Source: Zopfochytrium polystomum
Lineage: Eukaryota > Chytridiomycota > Chytridiomycetes > Chytridiales > Chytridiaceae
Length of the DNA: 64,000 bases
NCBI GenBank assembly: GCA_025765615.1
Contig: JAIVFJ010000129.1
Span: 1-64,000, forward strand
Reading direction: 5' to 3'
Each line of letters opens with the position of its first letter. The first letter of the stretch is position 1. The position numbers and the translations under genes are program-made. The notes under the pieces were generated by a model. The model made no database searches. It worked only from the letters and a program-made list of their open reading frames with translations, and had not been told where the DNA came from. Positions 32,441 to 42,431 of this stretch are shown here, piece after piece.

Positions 32441-33486
32441 GGGGCTCATCTATAGTCTAGTGGCAAAAGGGATAAGACAAGTCTTTAAGATGGGAAGCTC
32501 CTGGTTATTATCAGAGCCAGTACCCTGGATTCAGCTCAAACTCAATAAAGATGGATGATGTGGTTCAATTCTCTCTTTATTCAAGGACAGCTAGACCAAG
32601 TAGAGTTGCTCAATGAAGAGTACCCCACAGGCCCCAGGTTCAAGCCCTGACTATCCAACATGGTAACCAACAGGCAGCAGTTCAACAAGGGGATGCCCTA
32701 AGGCAGTATGGCATCTGCCAGTATCACAGAGACAGAGCTCAATGTGAGAACCAACCAGGTAGGGGAAGGAAGAGAAAGGAAAGGGAAGGAAACCTCACCC
32801 CAGCTTGGCATACAACACACTGGCCTGGGGAAATCATACCTCTACTAGCTTGGTCTGGTAGCACTGGCCTAGGGAGAAACACCAAAGAGGAAAGAAAAGG
32901 ATTGGTTGTTACCTAGGTAGGATTTATTGAGAGAGAGTAGATATATATAGAACAAAGGAGGAGAGAGAGGGAGTATTTATAGGAAAGGGGAGGAGAGAAA
33001 GAAGGAAAGAAGGAAGAAAGAAAGAAAAGAGAAAAAGGGAAAAGACATAACAAAAGGAGAAAATGAAAGAAAGAACAATTTGGAAGGGTGAATCACTCTT
33101 TCAGCCACACCCCCCCTCCACCCAGTGTCTCTCCTGCCTCCAAATTTGGGGTGAACATAATTTGAGGCTTTGAGGCCACATCAGTGCAGGGACAGTGGAT
33201 TGAAAGGTGGGAAAATGAGAGAAAAAGGAAAATGAGTAAAAATAAGTATGAATAGGATGAATGAGGGGTGTGCCCCTTGTGCTTAGGCCCATTCAGCACA
33301 AGGAACACAGGATGCTCTTTTATAGTGATAAACACTAGAGCCCGTGAGGGATGTGATGAATGGTAATAAAAAATAAATATGGGGGGCCAATATAATGACA
33401 TAGTCACAACTGGGGAAGAGCTTTTAGGGAGACCCCAGCTAAGACCATGATCAGTGAGATTAGGAATCTCACAAAGGACTTGAAGG
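32441..33486 (+). repeat. 1,046-bp insertion with tRNA-like 5' end (SINE-like), inside copia integrase
   Basis: Borders are set by the interrupted integrase frame and a TTCA duplication (32437-32440, 33487-33490). The plus-strand 5' end reads GGGGCTCATC then TAGTCTAGTGG, a good match to tRNA box A; a degenerate box B-like GGTTATTATC follows at the right distance. The body is non-coding, with purine-rich runs at 32900-33080. A Pol III-driven SINE is the best guess. Confidence 0.5.
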
Positions 33487-33745
33487 TTCAATTGAAGCTC
33501 TCCTTGCCACGATCCAATCGGATGACGTGTACTTTGCGTCCCTCCGTTTTCTCAAGAAAGAGAATCAGGCGAATTAGAAACAGTAATGCATCGCTCTTGT
33601 GAGCAATAGGAATGTCCCAAGAGAAATGACTGCTCTCGCAAACAACAGTGATTGCATAGTTGTAGCCATCAAAGGAAGTAATGGGGATGGCGTTGACATC
33701 AACGTTGAGGGTGTGGGCAAATGGGAGTTGTTCCTCGTCCCTCGC

Positions 33746-34457
33746 GACGGTCGTTTCAAATCCGAGCCCCCAGCGACTCGAGCGCGTGGAGCGTCTTCGT
33801 CTCGCCGCTTGCCGCCGCCAGTTCCCATGCGCTGTCGTCAAACGCCTTGCCCGCGACGGAGCGCAGCGACTGTAGCAGTTCGTGGTGGCCATAGCACAAG
33901 CGATCTTAAACGCCAGTGGGCCCTCTCCGTCAGCAAACACGACACCTCTAACCGCAAGGCCGTGGTTCTCCATGAGCCAGTCGACGACATCCTTGCGGTC
34001 GAGGAACGCGGCGGTTTGCAGCAGTCGCAACGACCTCAGTTTTGGGAGCGCCCGTTTCCGTGTCGAAGAGGAGAAAGTCCGGCGGCGCGATGACGTCACA
34101 CCATTCCGGTAAATCTGTAATGCTCGTCAGAAAACATCATGCTGCCTACCCTGCCATCCTGAAGCAAGGTCGGCGAAAGCGACTTTTGCAGACTCAATGT
34201 GTGACGGATCCGTCAGCACGCCGTGGGTGAGGAAATCGGCCAGGAAAGTCGACGACTGCAAGAGTGCGACGTGCAGGGTCTGGCAAGTGGACGCGAGGCG
34301 CGCCAGAGTTCGCCAGGACGGTCCGCGTCTCCGTCGGCAGCGAAGTCAGAGTCGTCGGTGGCGCAGGCTGCGAGCTGGCGTTGCTTGGCATGTTGAACCT
34401 CGAATATTTGACATCCCGCTCGCAAAAGCCCATTACGAGAGTAGGCACCCGTAGCAA
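33746..34457 (-). pseudogene. Ankyrin-like/leucine-rich helical gene cut by copia
   Basis: Minus-strand blocks read: a Met-started N-terminus (MPSNASSQPAPPTTLTSLP, near 34390) leading in another frame to LARLASTCQTLHVALLQSS and FLADFLTHGVLTDPSHI; then LRLLQTAAFLDRKDVVDWLMENHGL, an ankyrin-type repeat; then, frame-shifted, HHELLQSLRS and SAWELAAASGETKTLHALESLG, a second one. A stop comes right before the copia integrase begins at about 33745. The frameshifts and the copia insertion make this a relic. Its repeats resemble those at 23880-25118, so both may belong to one expanded ankyrin family. Confidence 0.5.
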
Positions 34458-34925
34458 CTTACATAATGAGAAAGCGCAAGTGTTTTAGGCACCAGCATTG
34501 GATTCCATCCTGAGGGATTTTGTCCTACTATCACATCGCTCCCCAATGGCCTCACATCCCCACGATCATAATGACGCGACCTCGATGGTCGATATACCTC
34601 CTCTTTTGTCTCTTTGGGTGAACATCTTGTCAGCTCCGTCGGAGATCCGTTTTATGTATCTTCCGTGTCGCTGAAGGGAACGGCCCAGACCCAGCCACGA
34701 CGTTCTTCGAGTAGGTTGATTCCAGTCGCGCAACCGTTTCGCGGTTGAATAACCGTGAGTTGCGAAGTAGCACGGAAGTGCGGTCCGGACCTCCGGGCTC
34801 TCCCCACGATTGGGATTGTTTGTGCAGCGCCAAGAAACCCGCAAGACAAGGCCTTCTTGGCTTCGCCGCTACAAAAAGCGCCCGTTCCAGTATTGTCCCG
34901 AGCTCAACCCCCACCACCCAAAAAC
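34458..34925. other. Intergenic region
   Basis: Upstream of the membrane protein cluster. No feature supported. Confidence 0.3.
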
Positions 34926-35853
34926 ATGGCGGAGCCCTTCCTCGCCCCCGCCTACCACGACGACCCCGCGGCGAGCGACTCAATCAACCAGATGCATCAC
35001 TGCAACCACTGCGGCGCGCCGGTCTCCGCTGCCGACAAAAAGCACCGCCCGCAAGCGGCTGCTGCTGCCTTCACCACGACGCCTCATCCGCATTCGTTGT
35101 TCCACCACCACCACCCTCATTACCATCCCGCAGCCATCCACGCCAAACGCCGCAAGGCCCGCCTCGTCGTCCTGAGCGTTTTTACGCTCGTCCTCCTCGG
35201 CGGCGCAATCTTTGTCTCGCGCACTGCGCACAGGATCCACAACGAGCTGCGCGAGCTCAGGGAAGCCGCCGGGCTTGGTGGACCCGCGTTTGGCGCCGGG
35301 ATGCCTGGGTTCGCCCCCAAGTATGACGAGATCGAACCGTGCCACGACGCAGTGGATGGTGACGGCGACGACGACGACGACACCCCGCCGCCACCACCGG
35401 AGAAGCCCCCTCACCACCCACCCCACCGCCCAGGACCCCCGACACCCGCATCCCCCCGGCAAACCTCCCGGCCACCCGCACCCACCCGGCAAGCCACCCG
35501 GCCGCCGCCCGCACCCGCACCCTCACCCTCCCAAGCCGTCGCCTCCCGACGAAGGCGAGGAGCCGCCCGAGTCCCCGCCCGACGATGGAGAGGAGGACGC
35601 CGTTGATCGCTTCGATGCGGCTTCGGTGGATGGTGACGACGACGACACCCCCGCCTGAGAAGCCCCCTCACCACCCTCCCCCCCACCCAGGACCTCCCCG
35701 ACGCCGCCCGCATCCTCCCGGCAAACCTCCCGGCCGCCGCCCGCACCCTCACCCTCGCCCTCCCAAGACGTCGCCTCCCGACGAAGGGGAGGAGCCGCCC
35801 GAGTCGCCGCCGGATGACGGGGACGAGGGTGTTTCTGGCGCCGAGAGCTTCTA
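34926..35853 (+). CDS. Single-pass membrane protein with Pro/His-rich repeat tail
   Basis: From ATG 34926: an N-terminal region with an HCNHC motif (about residues 25-29) and a His-rich stretch, basic residues KRRKAR, one membrane segment (about 80-97), then the membrane-proximal sequence AHRIHNELRELREAAG. The tail begins with an acidic DDDDD run and holds two tandem units ending in GKPPGRRPHPHP and PPDEGEEPPESPPDD. The units lie in different frames: a one-base difference in a C run near 35430 and another near 35650 shift the frame. Reading through both gives one protein of about 300 residues ending at 35853. Positive-inside charge predicts the tail outside. No family known to me. First of a cluster of five similar genes. 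Confidence 0.6.
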
Positions 35854-36151
35854 AAGTGACTCAGTGTTTGCAATCACGCCATCGGATGTGGCGCGGTCTT
35901 GGCGTTGTAGTTCCGTGTCGTGTCGGGAGTGCAGGTAGGCGAGAAAACGAGCAAGCGAACAGAAAAAAGGGAACCGCAAGCAAAAAATCACAGAAAAGAA
36001 AGTCTCATCTCAAATAAAGTCAAGCAGCATTTTTTCCTTCCGTCGCACTTGCACTTTTACCGACAGTTCAGAGTATTGTACTTGGTTGCTGCAGGGCGTA
36101 CTGTGGGTGTGCATCTTGTTGTGAAAATGCGAGGCGTGAGAAACAAACGGA

Positions 36152-36835
36152 TTGTGGGGTGAAGGGGGTCCAGAAGTCGCGCCTCTCGTCCCCTCTTGTC
36201 GCCTCCACGGAGCGATCTTCAACGACCAGGCTCTGGAGTATGCAGTTCAGCCAGCCCTGCGTAAAAAGGGGTCCTTTGCCCTCGTTGCCGTGACTCTCGT
36301 CGTGATCGGCGCCGCGGTCTCGGTCATGCAGGCTGCGCACAGACTGCAGAACGAGCTGCTCGCTGTCAGTTTCGGTGGGTAGGGCGCTCTGCAGTCTGGC
36401 GCGGGCCCACCGCCGCTGGCGTTCCAGTTCCCGCCCCCGCCGCTATCTGGCTTCTGGCCACCAGGCCCGCCCCCGCCTCCCGGCCCTTGGCCGCCTGGTC
36501 CTCCACCGCCTCCTGGGCCCCCACCCGACGCCTCCCGGCCCACCAGGACACCCTCCGTTCCCACCTCCACCGCCGCCGCCAGGCCCTCCAGGTCCTCCAG
36601 GCTCTCCTCCGCCGAGTCTCCCGCCCCCTCCTCCAGGCCCTCCAGGTCCTCCGGGCCCACCTCCTCCCGGCCCTCCACCGCCGCCCGGTCCTCCTCCCGG
36701 CAAACCCCCTGGCAAGCCACCCGGCCGGCGCCCGCACCCACCTCCCGGTCCTCCCCCGCCGTCCCTGACCGCTTTAAGTCAGTGTTTTTTGGTCGGGAAG
36801 AGTGCTGTTGGTCGACACAGCGGTGATGGGGTGTA
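36152..36835 (+). CDS. Single-pass membrane protein with proline-rich (GPP) tail
   Basis: The frame from ATG 36152 gives a short N-terminus, a membrane segment (SFALVAVTLVVIGAAVSVM) and AAHRLQNELLAV, the same membrane-proximal motif as the gene at 34926, then a stop at 36382. Just downstream two overlapping frames encode a long tail of Gly-Pro-Pro and poly-Pro units (36420-36770) ending with GKPPGKPPGRRPHPPPG, the same end motif as in the first gene. One or two small indels or an unseen intron would join head and tail. Collagen-like GPP units suggest an extended external stalk. Confidence 0.5.
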
Positions 36836-36996
36836 GATTTTGGCTTATACAATCTGTAGATTATTGGTCTGCACCCTGATTGGATGAACTGCTGTCGCCA
36901 ATGCCATTACAGAGTACAGAATTTATGTTTGCCAAGTGTTTCAGTTCCGCCTCGGCATGAAGAAAATTTCTTGATTTTTTTTTTCATTTTCGTTTC

Positions 36997-37262
36997 TTCT
37001 TTTTTTTTTTTTTTTTTTTTTTTTTTTGCACTTGTCAAGCACTCAATTAATTACACACGCAATCATGGATTGTGGATTGTGCGCCAAGAAGAAGGATGAA
37101 AAAAGGATTAACAGGACCAGAAACAAACTAATAAATAGGGACCTGCATAAATAACAGTCGGCCCACGGTCTTCTCACACACGCACACACACGCACACACG
37201 CGCACACACACCCGCTCACACACACACACACACACACACGCACACACACACACACACACACC
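36997..37262. repeat. Poly(T) run and CA microsatellite
   Basis: A T run of about 27 bp ends at 37027. A (CA)n tract with interruptions covers about 37173-37262 and ends directly before the next membrane protein frame. Confidence 0.8.
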
Positions 37263-37281
37263 TACACAAAGCCACGCAGCG

Positions 37282-37917
37282 ATAGACAAAAACGAAGAGA
37301 AGCACGCCCTCCTGTCCAGTCTGGACGCCGCCGGCGAGCGCGACGACGACGACACCGTCGACGGTTTTGACCAAGCACACTCGCCAGCGGAGGGAACCTC
37401 CCACCCTCCCCACTGCGAAACCTGCCGATGCGCCGACACCCACACCCAACAACAACAACGCGATCCAGAGTCGCTGCTCTGCCCGACGTCCACCCGCAAG
37501 ACTCAAACCGCGATCCTCACCGCCGTCTCCATCGTCGTCCTTGTCGTCACAATCGTTATCTTGCACACCGCTTTTGTTCTAAGTCGTCACATTGCCGAGA
37601 TGGACGCACTGGCCGAGGCCGCGGGTGTGGCGGATCTCACGGAGGCGGATGGTTCGCGTCTTGGCTTTTTCAACGAGGGCGCAAGCTGGAATGTCGGAGA
37701 ACCGGAGGGGTATGGTGGCAGTTCTTTTGCCGAGGTGCCAAAGGAACCTCGGCCGCTCCCACGCCCGCCGCGCCTACCCGTCGTTCCTAAGCCGACTCAC
37801 CCCGGATCGAAATTGAAGAGCCACGAGGCTCAAGCAGTGCAACCACCACTGGCAACGCCGATCTTGGCGCCAGATGGTACTGACGTCCGGGTGGGTATTG
37901 CGGAAGGGTTGATCTGA
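37282..37917 (+). CDS. Single-pass membrane protein, cluster member 3 (start codon unclear)
   Basis: The frame opens with IDKNEEKHALLSSLDAAGE, resembling the MDEERQPLL start of the gene at 38677 but with ATA where ATG would be. A CETCRC motif follows, then a Gln run, a Lys-flanked membrane segment (AILTAVSIVVLVVTIVIL), the motif SRHIAEMDALAEAAG aligning with the first gene's NELRELREAAG, and a tail with Pro-rich PRPLPRPPRLPVVPKP. The stop is at 37915. The start may be the ATA, an upstream exon beyond the CA repeat, or lost. Confidence 0.5.
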   Translation: MDKNEEKHALLSSLDAAGERDDDDTVDGFDQAHSPAEGTSHPPHCETCRCADTHTQQQQRDPESLLCPTSTRKTQTAILTAVSIVVLVVTIVILHTAFVLSRHIAEMDALAEAAGVADLTEADGSRLGFFNEGASWNVGEPEGYGGSSFAEVPKEPRPLPRPPRLPVVPKPTHPGSKLKSHEAQAVQPPLATPILAPDGTDVRVGIAEGLI

Positions 37918-38676
37918 AGGATTAGGGGGGGAAGTGTGGTTGATTCAGTCATTGAGGGGCAGCACTGAAACTGTAAATAGATTCACGTTGATGTTGAGAC
38001 ACTCGAACATGTTATTACTGAGCTTGACGCCACCGCTTTTTTCAGCTTATTTGCTGAGCACACCTCTGTCGCCGTTTTCTCTTCGCTCCCCGCAGCTCTC
38101 GGCCGCTCACGCCGGCCCCGGAGGACCGAATCCCAGCGCGGTGGCTGCACAGCCCCTGGTTGCGACACTCGAAATGTCTTGTTGTTAGTTTGGAGTAAGT
38201 CGGTTGAAACGACGGAAAACTCGCGACGACGGAATATTTCATTTAACTGTAAATTCAAAAACATTTACGTAATGTGATTACCGCTGGGGGAGCGGCATCC
38301 GCGTTGTCACAAGGATCCCGGCATCGATGGTTGCAGCTTCCTCCAGCCGGGGGGCCCGCTCCGCCAATGCCGCAAACCCGGTTCCGCCGCCAAACAAAAA
38401 CAAGAACCTTTTTGGATTATGAAGCGGCAGCGGCGGAAGCTAATCGAAAGAGAAAACAGAGAAAAAATATATAAAGCAGAGGTCTCCGGTGTGCGAACTT
38501 TCGGCGGTGCCTCTATCACTCTCTCTGTCTGGGAGCTGTTGGAGACGAGGATCTTTTTCATCATGGGATCAAAGAGGCCGCTCGGGACAGAGGGTGAGAC
38601 AGGCATACGCGTCTAACACCCTTCTTCAAGGGTCTGGGCGTGTGAGGTTTCACTCAACAAGAAAAGAGAACAACCG

Positions 38677-38997
38677 ATGGACGAAGAACGCCAGCCGCTC
38701 CTCCAACAGGCTTGCGATCCCAGCGTCAACCCCAGCGTCAACCCCTGCAGCAGCGGCGGCGAGTACGGAGACAGATGCTACTTGCTCGCTGCCGACGAGA
38801 AGCTAAAACAGCACGGCGACCAGCAACAACACCAAGCGATTCATCGTAGCTCCTCATACGCAAGCCGACTCCAAGCCGCCGTCCTCGTTGTCGCAGCCTC
38901 AATTGTTTTCTTCGCAGCCGCGGTGACCTTGCTCATCTGCAGCGAGATCCACCACATCACGACCATGTTGAAGGCGTTCGCTGATGATGGGGCTTGA
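38677..38997 (+). CDS. Single-pass membrane protein, cluster member 4
   Basis: The 106-residue product has an acidic dileucine-type N-terminus (MDEERQPLL), a cysteine pair, a His/Gln/Ser stretch, a membrane segment (AAVLVVAASIVFFAAAVTLLI) and a short tail CSEIHHITTMLKAFADDGA at the same position as the cluster motif. It ends there, so it lacks the Pro-rich tail of its neighbours. The frame is intact. Dileucine motifs often direct endosomal sorting; this is inference. Confidence 0.6.
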   Translation: MDEERQPLLQQACDPSVNPSVNPCSSGGEYGDRCYLLAADEKLKQHGDQQQHQAIHRSSSYASRLQAAVLVVAASIVFFAAAVTLLICSEIHHITTMLKAFADDGA

Positions 38998-39107
38998 TCG
39001 GTTAAAGAAGTTCCTATGAGGGTACGGGGGGATGAAACGCGGGAAATAAAACGTGAAACGGGTCCAATTGCCGGTCCTCTTTGAGACAGTCCCACACCCC
39101 CCCCGCA

Positions 39108-39398
39108 ATGACCAAGGATAGCAGCACTTCGCCCACCGGCAGGATCTTCCATCCGCTCATGCTCCTCGCGCTACTGGTGCTCCTCCTGCTTGGCGATGCA
39201 GCGCGCACCTTTAACCGCGCGACGCAGATCCTGCACGCGGCGAGGACCGTCGTCATGGAACCCCACCGCAGCGCGATGTGGACGCAGCCGCGACCAGGCG
39301 TCGGTCGCGGCCGCCACGATGCCGAGGCGGACACGATGGTGGCTTGGTTCCGCCGCATCGCGCTGTCGGAGCGGGAGGAGCGGTGGATGGTGTTGTGA
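39108..39398 (+). CDS. Single-pass membrane protein, cluster member 5
   Basis: The 96-residue product has a short polar N-terminus, a Leu-rich membrane segment (HPLMLLALLVLLLLGDA) and then a helical region ARTFNRATQILHAARTVV aligned with the cluster motif, followed by a basic, charged tail. The frame is intact. The hydrophobic stretch could also be an uncleaved signal. Membership in the cluster rests on position, size and layout more than sequence. Confidence 0.5.
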   Translation: MTKDSSTSPTGRIFHPLMLLALLVLLLLGDAARTFNRATQILHAARTVVMEPHRSAMWTQPRPGVGRGRHDAEADTMVAWFRRIALSEREERWMVL

Positions 39399-39506
39399 AC
39401 AAGAACGCTATGTCCTCGCCTTGTCCTGGCTGTGTCCTTCACCTTTTCCTCTCTTTTCCTTTTCTCCGATTCTCCTTAAATTTGTTTTGCCCACATGCCC
39501 AGTGAT

Positions 39507-39624
39507 CATGGGAACTTCTTCATCTCTGATCACTGTGCAGGTACCGTTCCCTTGACGTTGTTACCACTCCGTTCATATCCTAACAATACATGGGAACTTC
39601 TTCATCTCTCATCACTGTGCAGGT
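39507..39624 (+). repeat. Direct duplication of about 36 bp
   Basis: The segments 39507-39542 and 39589-39624 are identical except for one base, spaced 82 bp apart. Each begins CATGGGAACTTC and ends GTGCAGGT. No function apparent. Confidence 0.7.
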
Positions 39625-39829
39625 TGTCTCACTCCCGCACAACAGTTGGCCGAGGATGAGGTTTGTAGGATGATCGTTTCAGCCCCAGCCACCACTTTTA
39701 GCTAACCCGGTTGCTCCAGATCCTGCACCTCATCCACCAACGAGTTCGTTTCATGGATGTTACAGATCGGGAAGCCGATTTGCCTGAGGCCTCGACCGTC
39801 GTCATAGTGTCATACAACATTTTGACAAG

Positions 39830-40210
39830 ACAGGAAGCCTGGTGGATCTCCCACGCAGTGGACGGCCAAAAAAGCTCTCAGTCTACAATCTAAGATATCT
39901 GGCTCAGGCAACAAAAGGCTCTGCAGAGAATCGTCGCCGTTCGTTACAGGACATCTCAAACATCGTGAATTCAGCCTGATCTTCTCCAGTTTCAACCAGA
40001 ACCATTCAGAAGTACTTGCACCAGCTTGGAATTCACAGCTGTATTTCAAAGAAGAGGCCTTTTTTGTTTCTGAAGCATTAAGCAAGTCGCCTGGCATTGC
40101 TTGCAGGCATAAGGACTGGACCGTCAAGGATTGGGCCAAGTTATCTGGACTGACGAGGCAACTTTCAAAACTGGCAAGCAGGGCAAGGTCCATGTATAGA
40201 GGAGAGCTGG
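39830..40210 (+). pseudogene. Tc1/mariner transposase fragment
   Basis: Shifting plus-strand frames read SGRPKKLS-like, a block with LQDISNIVNS, VSTRTIQKYLHQLGIHS, then KKRPFLF, KDWTVKDW and WTDEATFKTGKQGKVHV. This is the order of Tc1-type transposases: helix-turn-helix linker, then the first catalytic Asp (WTDE) of the DDE core. Several frameshifts and missing second and third catalytic parts show it is dead. Confidence 0.7.
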
Positions 40211-40699
40211 GAAAGAATGATGAAAGAGTGCTTGCAAGGTTCATGCAGTGGCGTGCAGGGAGGGATGACAGGGTTTGAGGTGGGGGAGGAAGGGGGGCGC
40301 CGGAAACGCGATCTTTTCTGCCTTCTCTCACTCTCGATCACGCTCTGCGGCTACTTGCCGATCGGTTGCCACATACCAGGCATGGCCTTGGCGTTGGAAG
40401 AAGTTTAATATTAGACGGGCTCCACACTCATCCTCAGCTGGGTGCAGCGGTGCGGCTTCCACGGCACCCTCCAGACTCAAAGCAGAAGTCACATTTTGGC
40501 GGCTCGATCCCAACCAGTACTACGGAAGAGCGACTCGCTTGAAAGCGACAGACTCCTGATGCAGGTAGGAGCAAAAGGGAACAAGAAACATACCCTGTGG
40601 CAAGACTCTGCCCTTCCCCGCCTGCCCCTGCATGGTTTCTCATCCTGCCTGTCCCTTCCTCCGTCATTCGCACAGCCCTAACGCTCAAACTCACGTTGC

Positions 40700-41717
40700 G
40701 CATTTATCCAAATAGCACAACATCGTGCGCGCAGCGTTTGACGGTATCTTTCACTCGCCGCAGCGAAACCTGTTTGAATGCGGCGGCGCCAATGTGCGTG
40801 TCCTAGACATGGCCTGCGGGTCCGCTTCGTGGACACGAGAGATGGCGAAGAAGTTTTCGAAAACCACGTTCGTTGGCGCAGTAAGGACTCGCTCCCCTCA
40901 AGTTTGTGCAAGTCGGAGCCTGAAGATCCTGCGAATCTAAGCTTTGTGGTTGAAAATGTTCTTGAAGGGACCGATCGTGAGTTGGTTGTTGACGTTAAGC
41001 ACTAAACCGAAGGCACACCTCCACCTCCATCAGTGCCAGAGAACCATTTTGACTTCGTCTTTCAGGTGTGTCACATGCTTCTTTCTGCTGACAGCCCTTC
41101 CCCCTTACCAAAAACAAAACATTCCTCTTGTGCGAAATAACACCAACATTGCTTCCTTTTTCTTGGGGTTCCGAGAGGAGAGTGGCCGCGCGTTCTGAAG
41201 GAGCTTGCTCGAGTCACTAAGCCAGGAGGCTACGTCGAGATCATCGAGGTTTGGGAAATCCCATCGAGCGGCTGCCTCTGGGTTTTGCGATTCATCCTGA
41301 ATTGAGTGTTTTTGCCTTCTTGCCGCACAGATTCATTTTGGATTTTACGACGCTGGCCCGCTTTGTGTAAAGTACCACGCCGCCTGTAGGTCTGTTTTTT
41401 TCTTCACAGTGTGATGCTACATGTTTCAGTGGAAGCTGACAATCCTGATGGTTGCAAAGTAAAGGAGGCGTTGGAAGCTCGGTCCATTGATCTTGACGCT
41501 GGTAAGAAAAACCATCATAATTTCTCCACCTCTCACGCGGTTTGCGCCTTTCCGACCAATTGAACGCGAACTCACAGGACCCCGCATCGCTTCCCTTGTC
41601 CGTGATGCAGGACTGTCCATTGTGACAGAGAAGACAGCTTCTATTCCCGTAAGTGGTCGATCCGAATGGGCGGACGAAGCAAGGGAATGTCGAATTCTCA
41701 ACCTTCTCGCCCAATAA
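40700..41717 (+). CDS. SAM-dependent methyltransferase, LaeA/UMTA-like
   Basis: A class I methyltransferase with several exons. Motif I is VRVLDMACGSASWTREMAKKF (near 40795-40860), followed by the beta-2 region TTFVGA, then NLSFVVENVLEG, FDFVFQ near 41048-41068, and the post-motif FLFLGVPRGEWPRVLKELA with VTKPGGYVEIIE (near 41155-41250), a canonical motif III-like turn. Last exons contain an LDAG donor GTAAGA and a C-terminal block ending at 41717. Fungal relatives methylate small molecules or act as regulators. No clean AG acceptor precedes FLFLG, so either the intron is non-standard or the gene is damaged. The N-terminal limit is uncertain. Confidence 0.65.
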
Positions 41718-41735
41718 CCACCCCCGATCCTCAAT

Positions 41736-42431
41736 TTACACAATCTTCGGCGCGAGCGACGCGATCTTTGCCCACCGCTTCTGCCTGCACTCGCTCCCGA
41801 TCACCCCCAGCACCCTGTTCCCGACCGGCTGCCCCTGCTTGTTGAGCATCACCACCGCGTTGTCGTCGAACGCCACAAACGTGCCGTCCAGCCGCCGCAC
41901 CGGCTGCCGCGTCCGCACCACCAGCGCACGCGCTACGTCGCCTTTTTTCAGCTTGGTCATCGCACCCGCGGCCGCGGAGGATGCGCTGCCGCCAGTCGAG
42001 GACGAGGCGCCGAGATCGGTTATGGGCCGCGCCTTTTTGACCACGCACACGATCTCGTCGCCGATCGAGGCGGTGCGCGCGCCACCGAGGACGTTGATGC
42101 ATTCGACGACGAGGGCGCCGGAGTTGTCGATGACCTGTATGGGGGTGTGTGTATGTGTGTGTTTGTGTTGTGCGTTGGGGGAGATCAGTGACTGTTGTGC
42201 GGAGATTCCGGCACACACTCGTGGCGATCGCACGATTACCTTGAGTAGAGACTTCAGTAGGACCTGCAAGACAAGAAGGGGCCGATCGTTAGTTGGGGCA
42301 CATTCGGGCAAGATCTGGCCCAGACCGTCATATGTGGGCGACCGAAAACTTTCTTCCTTTCTGACAAGGTAGGACCCTGAGCACCAATCCAGACCAAGCG
42401 GAAAACCCTGGACCTTCGCGAAACGCAGCAT
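41736..42431 (-). CDS. Mitochondrial large-subunit ribosomal protein uL14m
   Basis: uL14 binds 23S-type rRNA at the subunit interface. Three exons fit: 42431-42414, 42263-42240 and 42134-41736, giving 146 residues. The third exon matches bacterial-type L14 over its length: VIDNSGALVVECINVLGG, GDEIVCVVKKARP, KLKKGDVARALVVRT, RLDGTFVAFDDNAVVMLN and a SLAPKIV end. A Ser/Ala/Gly-rich insert of about 20 residues sits before KLKKGD. The tiny 24-bp second exon has good AG and GT borders; the first exon is less certain. The short N-terminus gives no clear presequence. The frame is intact and the key regions are conserved, so it looks functional. Confidence 0.8.
   Translation of the reverse strand: MLRFAKVQGFPLGLDWCSGSYLVRKEESFRSPTYDGLGQILPECAPTNDRPLLVLQVLLKSLLKVIVRSPRVCAGISAQQSLISPNAQHKHTHTHTPIQVIDNSGALVVECINVLGGARTASIGDEIVCVVKKARPITDLGASSSTGGSASSAAAGAMTKLKKGDVARALVVRTRQPVRRLDGTFVAFDDNAVVMLNKQGQPVGNRVLGVIGSECRQKRWAKIASLAPKIV

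Larger units (their letters stand above)
30456..33745 (-). mobile_element. Copia-type retrotransposon fragment (family C) with two nested insertions
   Basis: Read on the minus strand: integrase core start (33735-33488: VDVNAIPITSFDGYNY, then DRGKES), integrase continuation (32435-31547: HTARMNSVAERHIQTV, the CFYRVSPKLRKKLDPKG block, then a KKRGRPRKP basic stretch), an acidic linker and the start of reverse transcriptase (CKWVYKLKFKPDGTIE, then ARLVARGFTQQPGVDFTLTHSPV, ending at YGWDIEMF). Gag, protease and the rest of reverse transcriptase are missing. It differs clearly from family A. A 1,046-bp element splits the integrase at 32441-33486, and a solo Ty3 LTR splits the linker at 31237-31546. 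Confidence 0.8.

Noticed and set aside
34755..35606. Longer N-terminal extension of the first membrane protein from 34755
   Set aside because: The extension starts at a non-ATG codon and lacks protein-like composition; ATG 34926 sits in a better context and gives the expected layout.
36443..36715. Gly-rich collagen-like frame on the minus strand
   Set aside because: It is the complement of the Pro-rich plus-strand tail, which is linked to a membrane segment; the minus frame has no such context.
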